Assembly: GCF_021917145.1 (NCBI RefSeq) | Contig: NC_061068.1 | Coordinates: 3,086,768 to 3,150,767 of the forward strand | Reading direction: 5' to 3' | From: Hypomesus transpacificus | Lineage: Eukaryota > Chordata > Actinopteri > Osmeriformes > Osmeridae | Length of the DNA: 64,000 bases | Part shown: positions 51,043-63,209 of the stretch, in pieces | How positions within the stretch are numbered: the stretch's first letter is position 1 | How the letters are laid out: each line of letters begins with the position of its first letter | Notes under the pieces: model-generated | Databases searched by the model: none | What the model was told of the DNA's origin: nothing | Seen by the model: the letters and a program-made list of their open reading frames with translations, nothing else | Position numbers and translations under genes: made by a program

Positions 51043-51231
51043 GGGAGTCAGGTGGCTGAGCGGTTAGGGAATCGGGCTAGTTATCTGAAGGTTGCCAGTT
51101 TGCTTCCCGGCCGTGCCAAAGAACGTGTCCTTGGGCAAGGCACTTCACCCTATTTGCCTCATGGAAAATGTCCCTGTATGCACTGTAAGTCACTCTGGAT
51201 AAGTGCGTCTGCTAAAGAGACTAAATGTAAA
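51043..51231 (+). mobile_element. V-SINE-like retroposon, near full length
   Basis: Head GGTGGCTGAGCGGTTAGGGA, centre TCCTTGGGCAAGGCACTTCA, then TAAGTCACTCTGGATAAGTG and a TAAATGTAAA tail. Opposite orientation to the copy at 46521. Confidence 0.82.
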
Positions 51232-53020
51232 ATAAAAATGGTAGGGTTCATCTTAGTTGTCTCCTGTGTGCTGGATAGGTACTCTGGTACAGGCTATAGA
51301 AGAGAGGCTATATAGGAGAATCAAAGGATTGTTTGTGTGTTTATATAGTATTGTTAAAGTATTAGTTAAATCAAATGTGTTAGTATTGAGAAGATAGTAC
51401 CCTGCCTGATCTTCGTGTGTGTATGTGTGATGAGGCCTAATTATTCTGTAGGCCTAATTGTGCACACACAGTTAGACCAAATATACAATTGAATTAAGTT
51501 CAGGATTAATAAAGTGAATTGATTTGATTCAAAGCAACATACAAATGCATTCATAATTAATTTGATTTTGAACTAATGCAGTGCCCGTTGGCGGCAAAAA
51601 TTTTGGGATGTGTCTAGCCTATTTATTTTAAGCGCGATGCAGTGCTCCATTGCTTTGTGCAGCTCAACATGGTGGGGAACGGTTTTAACATGTACATTCA
51701 TTAGTCGCCTACCGCTCATCCAAACAACTCCTCACTCGACACTGGACCGTCCTGAATTGATAGTTGATGTTATTGAAAAGGCCGTTCAGCAGCTGTGTGA
51801 CACCGGGGCTTCTTCTCACGTTTACTGCGCGGCCGTTATTTACTGTGAAACCAGCCGCGAGGTACGAGCTGCCCCGGGGGTTACTGCAGTTTGCTCTGCT
51901 CGCTCCGCCCTCGCGGCTACTGCACGCGGGCCAAGGCCTGCGCAGGTGTCTGGCCTCATTAGGTTATTGGGTTCCAGCAAACCAGGAAGTAGCAACAGGG
52001 TTACGTTGAGAGATTTTATGTTTTACTTTGCTCGTTATTTCTTCCATTTGTTGACTTTGTTGACATCTTTTGAGTTAAGTGATTCTTCAGAAGTTTAAAG
52101 GACTGACTTCCTTAACCAGATCACCGTTGAAATGTCTGATATTTGATGCATGATGTCAGCCATGAATCCGTGAGCCAGTGTGTGTGTGTGTGTGTGTATC
52201 ATGTGTATTTGCAGGTGTTCATTTCATTGGTTGGTGCAGACTTTCAGTAAATTGAGAAATACGGGCAAATATTGACTTTTCTTCCGTATATTGTGAAACT
52301 TTGTGGAACCTGTAATTAAAAAAAGTAGACAAACGCCAAATCAAACAGCCAATCTCACCAGTCTTTAAATTGCATCACTCAAAAAATAATCTGGGTAAAA
52401 TGTATAAAATACTTGATGAATACCCAAATTATTCAAATTCCTCAAATATTATCATCATAAACAACACATATTAAATACTGAGTTCAGTCCAATGATTTGA
52501 TCTTAAAACAAGTGATGGACTCACATATTTAATTCAAACAGTTAAAGCAGAATAAAAGCTTGAATAATATGTAGTGTTTCTACTGCCAGTGCAAACTACA
52601 CTTGTGATTTGTCACATCTACAGTTGGGAAAATACCCAAGGTATGATCAAAACATTTAGTTGTGGACCATTTTGTACGATGTTCACTAGACAATAATCTC
52701 AATAAAGTTTGAAAGCTATGAAAGCACTGCAAATCACGAAAGAAAATATAGGCTCGCCATTTCAGTGTAAAGTAAAAAATAAGAATGTAAAATGTTTACT
52801 ATTATTTACAGAAAGATTGAACCAAGTGGTGGTGTTTAAATATTGCTCAACACTTACATGTTATTTACAGGAAAGTACAAATTTCAATAACAAATGCTTT
52901 CAGATATTCACTTTTATCAGGGATCCTCAGAATGGTCAGTATGACCACCGCAATTAGATTTCAGTGTAAATAAAATGTATATCATAATTTACAGGATGTG
53001 TCCTCTGAATGGCCATGATG
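51232..53020. other. Intergenic AT-rich DNA with one GC-rich block
   Basis: Mostly AT-rich unique sequence. 51800-51960 is CpG-rich (CGCGGCCG, GCCGCGAGG, CGCGGGCC) and stands out. No supported gene. Confidence 0.4.
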
Positions 53021-53026
53021 TCACTC

Positions 53027-53218
53027 TGATAGTGATCTGCATGATGTCACTCTCTGATAGTGATCTGCATGATGTCACTCTCTGATAGTGATCTGCATGA
53101 TGTCACTCTCTGATAGTGATCTGCATGATGCCACTCTCTGATAGTGATCTGCATGATGTCACTCTCTGATAGTGATCTGCATGATGCCACTCTCTGATAG
53201 TGATCTGCATGATGCCAC
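53027..53218 (+). repeat. 30-bp minisatellite x about 7
   Basis: ATGATGTCACTCTCTGATAG + TGATCTGC units, with a GCCACTC variant. Contains TGATGTCA in most units. Confidence 0.93.
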
Positions 53219-53344
53219 CTTCATTAAACACCTGAATGAGCGGTGAGCCAGCAGGCTGCGGGGCAGCATGTGTGTGTGTGCAGGATGTGCAGTAATACTG
53301 CAGCGTGTGTGTGCAGGAGTAATACTGCTCACTTCCGACCTGGT

Positions 53345-53530
53345 CACCCTGACACAGTCAGCAGCTGCTGGGCTGAGCCTAACCCTGACACAGTCAGCAG
53401 CTGCTGGGCTGAGCCTAACCCTGACACAGTCAGCAGCTGCTGGGCTGAGCCTAACCCTGACACAGTCAGCAGCTGCTGGGCTGAGCCTAACCCTGACACA
53501 GTCAGCAGCTGCTGGGCTGAGCCTAACCCT
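53345..53530 (+). repeat. 36-bp minisatellite x5
   Basis: CTGACACAGTCAGCAGCTGC + TGGGCTGAGCCTAACC, near-identical. Confidence 0.95.
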
Positions 53531-55960
53531 GATCCACATCAGGTAAATAGAGCGAGATAGCAGACAGGCTCAGGTGGAGGGCTTTTTGTCGTCAGGAAAT
53601 GCAACATTCTTGATAAAAAAAATACTAAGATATATGTATTGTGTGTCATGAAGCCTGTGTCTAGTGGTGACATGCTAAGCACTTGGCACTCGGAGATGTT
53701 AGTGTGATTTTCCAACTTGAAACTCCTTCTTGTGGCTTTAGGACAAAAGCCTTGTCACATGACACATCGATGCTGTGGTTCACATTGCAAATGTGAGTCC
53801 CTGTCATTAAAATGGTTCTGAAGGAAAAATCGAAACAACAAAAAATCCATTCGTGGAAGGCTTCGTGGTCAACTGCTCAGCCTCATTGACAAAACTTGTT
53901 CAAGTTTGCCGTGAGTATATAACACTGTGCACATTGAGTTCCCTAAACTCCAAATTCCACATATAAATTCTGTAAAATACTTTTTTTATGGTTAAATATA
54001 GACATCGTCTAACACGTTAATTAGAAGTCAAGACTCACAGTCCTGTCATCCTTATGAATGCTGTTGTGTCTGTCAGACTGTGGCAGTTTAACAAAATAAA
54101 CAATAGATATAAAATAACAGAGTCAAAAATTGTGCAATAATCTACAACTGAGGATGTCACTCATATGAAAGACACCTGCTTACATATATTTGACAAAACA
54201 ATACCCTCTAGATGCAGGAATAACAGAACAATTGATCTTTATCTGACTACAAACCAAGACTGAGATAGCATCTACAACAGAAAAAAAGAAAAAGCGTTTG
54301 TGAGTGAGTCAGAGACCAGCCCACATCCACCTGCTTACTGTGGAGGCTCAGCAGTTAGAGATGTTTAGGTGATAAGGGACATCAGTCTCAGGTGGCGTCA
54401 TGCAGGGGTCATACTGGCCCTCAGCATGCTGTCACACCAGATTTCTACCTGCCATTCATAGGGCCTCGTCCCTAGACCCCTTAAGAGGTCAGATTAGCAC
54501 CACCTCTCTATCAGGGGTTCATAGCTGAATAAACTGCCATGCAAATTTCCCACATGAATGGGAATGGGATGTGTGTAAAACCGAAAGCAAATAGGAGATG
54601 AAGAAAATGACTCAAGCTCAGCTCTGAGATCTGTATTTTGATAGCACTGATAGATGGTTGGGATTAGTTAGTGAATGGATCTAAACTGTGTAATACATAA
54701 TATATAACTGTTTCAACAGCTCATCACCTTTACTATAAGCACTACAACAAACACACAGCACACACACACACACACCAGACACACACAGACAGCAGACACA
54801 CACAAATAACACACACCACACACGCACAGATAAACAAACAGTTAAAACACTGTTTAAACGTAGCAGGCGTGAAAGGGCAGTGATGGAGTGCGTTTGTATT
54901 GGTGTGTCTATAACAAACAAACGCCATGCTGCTCTACCATTACAGGTCCCTGTGTGGCTCTGACGCAGGCTTAACACACCTCGTCCACATCTCGCAATCA
55001 CTCCATTCAAGCCCCGAACATTGAGATCTCCCTCAAAGCGCTGGCTTAGCATGTATAGAGCTTTGAAACTATGTACAGGTCTGAAAGCAACAATATCTTT
55101 TGATTCTCTACAGAAGTGTGATGTAATTAATGTTTGGTTGTATTGAAACTGATACTGGTTCTTAAGTACATAGTCCAAATGCATGGTGTGCTTGTGGGTA
55201 ATTGATAAACCACTTGTGTGTGTGTTTTGAAGGGTTGTGGCTTAAACAGTTGTGGATAATATACTGTCCTTGTGTCTTCAAATGACAGATTAGAAACAGG
55301 ATGACAAAAATGCAGAGACAGGGTGTTGAATAAGGCTACTTGTGTTCAAGGAAGAAGGAAACAAAAATATTTTTCTGTTTTTTTGTTGTGGTTATCAGTT
55401 GTCATGAGGAAAGGCTTTCCACATGTGAAGAAAAATCTGGAGACTGCTGTGAATGTACCTGTTGGTGACGTGCATAACAGGGACCACCCCTATTCGACAG
55501 CTATCTACCTGTACACAGACAAAAACACAGACACACAAACACACGCACAGACACACAAACACACACGCACAGTGTGGATGATAAAACGTTTACAAAATAA
55601 TGTTTCAAAAGGTTATATTTTGGCCACTTCACGTGAACCACCAATCAGAAACCAAACCAAACAGGATTAGAAGACAGGAACTGAAGAGGGCTGAAGGTAC
55701 AACAGGTAAGATATGTTCAGTAATAAAATAAATGTTTTGTCCCTATAAACATGTTGTGTCAGCTAAGGCCCCCTGAGAGTTATTTAGCAACACAGACAGC
55801 TCAGTGCCAGTGGAATGTACATTTCCAATTTTGGACCGCTACTTTCCCGACAGTTATTTTTCGTCTTTGGCTTATTTTGTGAAACCGCTGTCAGTCCTCC
55901 TCAAACCGGAGGATAAGACGGAAGTTCAGACAAAACAGATCAAACATATAATTATTATAT
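53531..55960. other. Intergenic DNA, no gene seen
   Basis: AT-rich unique sequence with CA-rich patches at 54750-54830 and 55515-55572. The open frame on - around 54850-55180 has no recognisable domain. Confidence 0.4.
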
Positions 55961-56060
55961 ATAATATATATAAACATATATATATATATAATATATAATA
56001 TATATATATTATATATATATAATATATATATATAATATATATAAACATATATATTATGAA
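55960..56060. repeat. (TA)n-rich palindromic block
   Basis: About 100 bases of almost pure A/T with TATATATATAATATATAATA patterns, flanked on both sides by TATATAAACATATATA. Confidence 0.92.
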
Positions 56061-56606
56061 TCATGTTGGAATAACCAGATCTACCTGCGGGTACAAATAA
56101 AGTAACCTAAAATTGAGGGCGATGTTTCTCATCAGTGAAATTATTTGATAACGTTACAGATGTCGCAGCCTGAATAATTTGTCATTCGTGCTGTTGTCAA
56201 TTACGCTTTTGAAAACGAAAAAAATTAAGGTTGTACCACATTTGACAAAATACCAATTAGGCTTTTTTATTTTTCTATTTCAATTTTTTTCATGTAGTAA
56301 GTAACTTATACTATTTTCAAAATGTATCAAACAATTAAACTAATTAATTAATTGTGTTGGAAAAAACATTCAGATTCATTTTAAAGGTCTGACAGCCATG
56401 ACTAGAACTTTATTAAACAATGCTAGGAAGCAGTTCCAAGTTTTCCCCTCTTGTATTGTACCATCAGAGCTGAAAAGGTTCCTCATTTCCTTAGAAGAGG
56501 TGGGGGGCAGGGGAGTAGGGGGGCAGGGAAGACACTGAAAGCCAAACTCCTATAACGAGGTCATGCCTCACACACACAGACTGTGTGCACAAGTGGAAGA
56601 GGGCTG

Positions 56607-56616
56607 CCCTATAAAT
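56607..56616 (+). promoter_or_regulatory. TATA box, likely SPDEF promoter
   Basis: CCCTATAAATATGAG is a near-ideal TATA box. It lies about 30 bases upstream of the likely start of the 5'UTR exon and 5.3 kb upstream of the SPDEF coding start. Confidence 0.5.
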
Positions 56617-56639
56617 ATGAGCTGTTGTCAATGGAGCAG

Positions 56640-57133
56640 GAATTCCTTCACGCTCACTCACTCCCTCAGTCCACACCCTAGGCAGGTGCCCTGTCACAGA
56701 GAGAGCTGGAGAGTTTGAGCTGTGCCTGCCAGCCCTGGTAGCAACACCTGTACCACCGTCTGAGAGAGAGGCAGAGCCAGGACAGAGACAGAGAGATAGA
56801 GGCAGCAAGAGAGAGACAGGCAGAGAGAGACACAGGCAGAGAGAGAGACAGGGACAGAGAGAGAGAGAAACAGAGAGAGAGACCATCTGCCTCAGGACCC
56901 AGGCTAAGGATTTCTCTGTTGTCAGGGAGACAGACACCTGCCCTGCCTGCTGCTTGAACCATCTCCAGGACAAGGACCAGGATCTCCAGCAGACACCAGG
57001 ACCAGGCTGCAGATCAACCCCACCTGACAGCAGCCGGACCTGGGTTCACCAGGGACCCTGCCTGTCCTGGAACCAGAGGAACATCATCCAGGTCATCTCC
57101 TCACCCCTGCCAGGGAGTGACACCAGTGCCCAG
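56640..57133 (+). other. spdef: Candidate SPDEF 5'UTR exon
   Basis: From about 30 bases after the TATA box to the donor CCCAG|GTAAGA at 57134. It includes a GAGAGACA tract at 56760-56882. No conserved coding frame. Inferred to splice to 61928. Confidence 0.45.
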
Positions 57134-57154
57134 GTAAGAACAAGTGGGCTGGGA

Positions 57155-57870
57155 CTGGTAGACTGGGAGAGGGACTGGTAAAGGGACTGGGAGACTGGGA
57201 GAGGGACTGGGGGACTGGGAGAGGGACTGGGAGAGGGACTGGGAGACTGGGAGAGGGACTGGGGGACTGGGAGAGGGACTGGGAGACTGGGAGAGGGACT
57301 GGGAGACTGGGAGAGGGACTGGGAGAGGGACTGGGAGACTGGGAGAGGGACTGGGAGACTGGGAGAGAGACTGGGAGAGGGACTGGGAGACTGGGAGAGG
57401 GACTGGGGGACTGGGAGAGGGACTGGGAGACTGGGAGAGGGACTGGGAGAGGGACTGGGAGACTGGGAGAGGGACTGGGAGACTGGGAGAGGGACTGGGA
57501 GAGGGACTGGGAGACTGGGAGAGGGACTGGAGGACTGGGAGAGGGACTGGGCAACTGGGAGAGGGACTGGGAGAGGGACTGGGAGACTGGGAGAGGGACT
57601 GGGAGAGGGACTGGGAGAGGGACTGGGAGACTGGGAGAAGGACTGGGAGAGGGACTGGTAGAGGGACTGGGAGACTGGTAGAGGGACTGGGAGAGGGACT
57701 GGGCAACTGGGAGAGGGACTGGGAGAGGGACTGGGAGACTGGGAGAGGGACTGGGGGACTGGGAGAGGGACTGGGAGAGGGACTGGGGGACTGGGAGAGG
57801 GACTGGGAGAGGGACTGAGAGAGGGACTGGGAGAGGGACTGGGAGACTGGGAGAGGGACTGGGAGCTGAT
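57155..57870 (+). repeat. 8/12-bp minisatellite (GGGACTGGGAGA/CTGGGAGA)
   Basis: GGGACTGGGAGACTGGGAGA in changing order, roughly forty or more composite units, beginning about 20 bases after the candidate donor at 57134. Confidence 0.95.
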
Positions 57871-60800
57871 GGTATCACAGGGGTTGTTACAGTGTGAGAA
57901 ACGGCCCAAAGGTTTTTTTTTTCTGGGATATTTTAATCTGTGTTTGACTATATAATATGCAGGTCTACTCCAAATCAAAAAGTTGTTTAGTGTATAAATA
58001 ACCTTATCCAAAAATATATATTTCTGGTGGAATTCAAGATTCGTTTTATTGACATTAGATCTAAATATCACTTCCTCTTCCATCACAAACAGCAGATCTT
58101 TTTATAACCTCGTCCAACTTGTTCTGTTCATGCAGCTGTCCTTAAAAGTCAATTAAAGCACCTATCAGATTTAACCATCAACCCTTGGTGTGGGAACACA
58201 ATCACAAATTCTCTGAGACACCTCAGTCCTGAGCTAAGCGATCCTGCAACACACCTATTCCAGCCGCCCCAGGGTGCGTTCCAGGCGGGTGCAGGTGTGC
58301 AGGAGGAAGGCTGTGCTTCTCTGGAAGGCTGTGTGGTGTGGCTCCGGGCCAAGCTTAACACAATGCTCGGCTGCAGAAACACAGCCCTCTGTGCCTCTGG
58401 GCAGCAGAGATAAGGAGAGGGGGGATGATTTGAGGTTCTGCTGCTTGGGAGAACTGGAACTATGTCCCGTCTAGAAACACAATAACTGTGAGCAGCATCT
58501 TCTAAGAGTTACTGTCTGTAAAACGGTTTAAAAAAACAGTTTTAATACGTTTAAACTGTATACACTGATGTAAACCAACAACGTTCTAACAGGCAGATTT
58601 ATCAGTGATTTGACAATTCTCATCAAAGAATTGTCTACAGCACACAAGATGAATGTGTGGAGACCTTTTCCAACCTTGGGCTCAGGGTCCTGATCAGGGG
58701 GTAGATTCCAGGAAAACCTTTTCTCTTCATTTAGTTTTTTTGGTCAAAGGTTCTCACCCAGAAATATTCTGGTACAGTAGAATTCTGACTAAATACAATT
58801 TCAAGGCATAAGTCGTGGATGCCATGAAATGGGCCAATTGGAACAACAAAAATGTATTAATATTAATTTATTCAAAACTATAAGATAAAACATACAATGT
58901 TTTGCATCTAGAAAATTATGCAATTGAGTATTCTGTTCATACTAATGAAAACCCGTTTGTTTTTCTTTAAAGACTAGGGGTCAATAAGTCAAACTAACAG
59001 AGACCACTCTCACTCTTCACTGGAGTTGCTCTCCTTCGAGCACACATTGTAAAATGAGTAAACTATTCCTAACAGCGGTCTTGACTGTGTGAATAGAGCT
59101 CATATTTGACACCTGGCCATCCTGGGCTTGTTTCAAAGAGGGTTTAGTGAAAGTTATAATCTGTAAAGGGGCTGTAATCGTTTCTACATTTCCCGGTGTC
59201 CGCTCACTTGTTGGGTCTATCTCCTCAGCACGGCCGGGCCAGGCCAGGCCAGGGGAACCACCACTGATACCCCACACCCTCCTCCAGACTCCCCTCCTTG
59301 AGTCCTGGAGATCAGTTCTTTCACTCTTTAAGCTGTGTTTCCCATGAGAAACAATAACAAAGAATCCCTTTGGCTCCAAATCTCTCCTTTAAACCGCACG
59401 CAGTTGCACATAGAGCAAACAGTCACGCCTGGTTATATACACTCCTTAAACTCCACAATCAAACAAGAGACCTAGACAGAGGGAGAGGAGGGAGGGGAGG
59501 AGGGAGAGGAGGGAGGGAGGCCAAGCTTGGAGTGGAAAGGAGGGAGGAAGCGAAGGAGAGGTTGAGGAAGAAAGGAGTGGAGTGCATCCAAGAAACAAAC
59601 ACACACAAAAAATTTACTTGGACGTTTCTGGTATTTGGGTGAACTGTCCCTTTACAAAATGGCTAGAACCTCCACAACCTCAACTCAGATGTGAAACCCT
59701 ATACACCACCAGCTCCAAACATGCCTCCAGGGGGACCGCCTTCAGAGGCAGCCTTGACGCTGTGCAGAGACACCGAGCCTGCAGGCTGGAGGGGGGGACC
59801 AGGTACAGCAACAGGACGGGCGGTTTGGGGCTGGGTGAGGCAGTTTGAGGCTGGGTGAGGCAGTTTGAGGCAGGATAGAGCAGGATGAGGCAGTTTGGGG
59901 GTCTCTTTTGACTGTGGTGTCAAAAGCTGCCTTGCCAGTAAATGGAGCAAACTCTAATTCTTCTGAAATGAATATCAGTCTCTTCACCAAACTCATTTAG
60001 AGATCAGTCAAAGCCTTAATCCTGTCCCTGGGGCCTGTGTTTGCCCCGCTCTCCTCTACCCCTGGGGCCTGTGTTTGCCCCGCTTTCCTCTGTCCCTTTC
60101 CCCTTTTGGAGAGAGCTAATATGGCTACATTTGCTGGTGTAATGGGCTTAGTGCAAGCTGTTACAGGGCAGAGTGCACCCACTGCAGGGGGTAGGAGGGT
60201 TTTAATCGGACTCCCGTTGAAGACAGGAGGGACACTGACACATCCCAGGAGCCTTTGCGGGAAGTTGGGAGATGAAAGAAGGAGTGAGGGATGGGGAATG
60301 TTCTAGGTGAGGGAGAGAGGGGGAGGGAGGGAGGGAGAGGGGGAGGGCGAGGGGAGGGAGGGTGGGTGGGTGGAGTGATAGAGTTAGAGGACTTATACAA
60401 CTTATTTTCCATTGGGGATCATTGTGTGACTGAGTCTGATCTGCCACAGTCTACCTGTGGGGTGTTTCTACCTACACAGCCCTGTTTAGACCCTCAAACC
60501 TCCCACGTCAGTGTGCTACCTGACAACGAGGTGTTTCCTGAAACATCGGAGGTTGTTTGGGTGTGGTGCTGTTCTGGTGGCTTTATGAACGGAGATCCGC
60601 TCTCTGGCCCTCCCTGTCACCCCTGGGAACATGTGCAGTATGAGAGAATGTTTTACAGCAGCATGGCACCAGCCCAGACACTGATAACCCTTATGTGGGA
60701 TGGTCATGCCCACACACACACACTCACATACACACACACACACGCGTACACACACACACACGTTGCCACAGCTGGTAGATGGATAGAAAATGGAAATAGC

Positions 60801-61927
60801 TATGGGTGCGTGTGCAACATCAGTGAGATTACAGCACCTGAGAATCAGCTGACATCTATATAATATTGACACATAATGATTGCTCCAGCACGCAGACGTG
60901 CACCCAAGCATTAAACCCACCAGAGCTGAACACCAAGTGACAAACATTCGACCGGCCGCAGAAACTGAGATCAAAAAGTTTCTTATGGTTAAAGAACGAC
61001 GACGTGTTGTCGCCACTCTGTCAGGGTATCTCCCGTTCTCCTGACTTCCATTTGATTAAAATCTCCTGCTGGGTGTGGAGACGGAGGGGGGTGGAGGCGG
61101 CCGGCTGAAAGGCCAGGCAGGCGCCTGTCTTCTCCAGGCCTCCGCTCAGCCCTCGCACCCCCAGACGCACGGCCATTCTGGCCCACTGACCCACAAGTAA
61201 GAGACTCAGTCAAATCCAGTTTGCTGCCCCAGTGTGGTGAGGCTCTCCTCGTCCTTCTGGAAGCTTCTCCAGGCTCAGGGCTCAGGGCTCATTTAAAGAG
61301 CCTCAGTAAACAGCTTCTCACCTCAGACCCACACAGTGTTCTCAGAGCGACTCTCTGTCAGGACTCAGACGAGACATCTCTCGCTCGTGGAGGTTGTAAC
61401 TGCGATGTCGAGGACGCAGGTTTAGCTGGCAGGACGAGGTTTTCGAAGGTATCGCTGTTTAGATCGCTGCAGAGGAACATCTTGTTGTTTTTTTGTAAGT
61501 GTTGTGAAACTGTTGTTGTGGTTACACAGATGTTAATGAACAAGAAGACATAAGCTGTACATTTTGAGAAATTATCCTGTTTTTTTTAAAGTTTTTAAAA
61601 GTTTACAAAGGTTTTTAATTTTTACAAATAATTATCTTAATCCCAGGCTCAGTGGTTTTATTGTGACAGAGCTAGTCCACCAGACCTAGAGGATCTGTTA
61701 TAGTCCCGTGTGTTTAAGTTGTGTAAGTGTTTAGAGACCCTCACCAGGATTAACACTGAGATCAGTTTGGAAAAAAAAGACGAGAAAACTAAAGTACTAA
61801 CGTGAACCCGTAACGTAAATGTAACATCACTTCTACGCTCATCACATTCAACAGTGTAATCCTTCACCCTTTCATAAAAGATTGTAGAGTTCCAGCAGGT
61901 TGTAACCGATGTGTCTGGTCCTTCCAG
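57871..61927. other. SPDEF intron 1 (inferred), no other gene seen
   Basis: Includes a purine tract at 59478-59580, GGCTGGGTGAGGCAGTTTGA repeats at 59825-59890, a GGGA tract at 60306-60375 and CA repeats at 60710-60765. Otherwise unique sequence. Confidence 0.4.
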
Positions 61928-61936
61928 GACCCAGCC

Positions 61937-62402
61937 ATGTCTCAGCCAGGGAGAGAACACCCAGGGAGCCCAGCCTACCCCCCACCCCGCCTGGGCGTGC
62001 CCGTGTCCGAGAGCCCCCTTCCAGCTGGAGGAGAGGCCTGGGAGGCTGAGGACACCAAGCCCTGCATGGAGGCCCTGGACCGTGGCCTCCCCGCCCTCCC
62101 CGGCCTCTACCTCTCCTGCATCGACATGCTCCTCACCGAAGACTCCGCCTGGCTGGTGAAGGTCAGCGAGGCTGCCCCCACACTGGCTGTCCCCCTGAGC
62201 AGGGGGGAGGCCAGGGGGGAGGCCAGGGGGGAGCCGGAGCAGTGCCCAGTCATTGACAGCCAGGGCCTGGGGTTGTCCCCCGGGATGGAGGCCCTGCAGG
62301 GGCCAGAGGAGGAGCGCTCCCTGGAGCAGGTGCAGAGTCTGGTGGTCGGGGAGGTGCTGAAGGATGTGGAGACGGCATGCAAACTGCTCAATATTACCCC
62401 AG
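61937..62402 (+). CDS. spdef: SPDEF first coding exon
   Basis: ATG in CAGCCATGTC, 9 bases after the acceptor. Ends ATTACCCCAG|GTAAAT. The donor and the last coding bases are repeated twice more downstream. Confidence 0.9.
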
Positions 62403-63168
62403 GTAAATACCTCAAACTGCTCAATATTACCCCAGGTAAATACCTCAAACTGCTCAACATCATTCCAGGTAAATCTACCGCAAATTGTTCATCATCACTC
62501 CAGGAAAACCAAAGACAAAAAATTAATTCATTCACATTTTCATCACATTTTGACATTTTATTCATTTAGCAGACTCTGTATAATTGGTGCCTGCAAAGTA
62601 CAGCAGAATATCAAGGATCAGAAATGCACAGCTGTCTAATTTAGCAGGCGTGAAATATCACTACTGTGAAACAATAACTATCTCAACTATTGCGCAAAAA
62701 CAATTCAACTGCCGTACAACAATAACCAGCTCAATTCATGTACGACATCAGAAATGACAGACATCTCAGAATCTCCGACACCCTACACCTCTCGACACCA
62801 GGAAACACTGAAACATTTGGCACATCGGTTATACCTGCGTGTTTATCTTGCATACTTATACTTACTTATCAGCGACGGTGTGCGTTACTCCTGGGATCTG
62901 TAAAAACAACAGATACCTGTCCAGATAGTGTGAGTGACAGCTGTGTGACTGATGGTCGCTGACGCAGGTTATGTTTACCCTCTCCAGGATCTGTTTAATC
63001 CATTTCCTCTGGACTGGGAGAGAGGGGGATGGAGCCTGCCTAATGCACACAGTGTTAGGGCGAGGTTGGCAGAACTGGCAAACAGAACATGTGTGTGTGC
63101 TGTCACGATGCCACTGTCACTCAATCTCTCCTCCATGCTCGTCTGAACTCACCGAGTCAGAGCAGGCT

Positions 63169-63209
<41 letters not shown>

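Noticed and set aside
51043..51110. tRNA-like sequence GGTGGCTGAGCGGTTAGGGA
   Set aside because: Part of the SINE head; the cloverleaf is degenerate and the rest of the retroposon follows.
51610..52098. 162-codon open frame on + in a CpG-rich block
   Set aside because: No recognisable domain, poor start context, no splice support; more likely a chance frame in GC-rich DNA.
54681..55184. 167-codon open frame on -
   Set aside because: C-terminal part is a CA-repeat translation and the N-terminal part shows no family I can name.
57046..58086. 346-codon Ser/Pro/Leu open frame on -
   Set aside because: Arises from the GGGACTGGGAGA array; no unique sequence or family resemblance.
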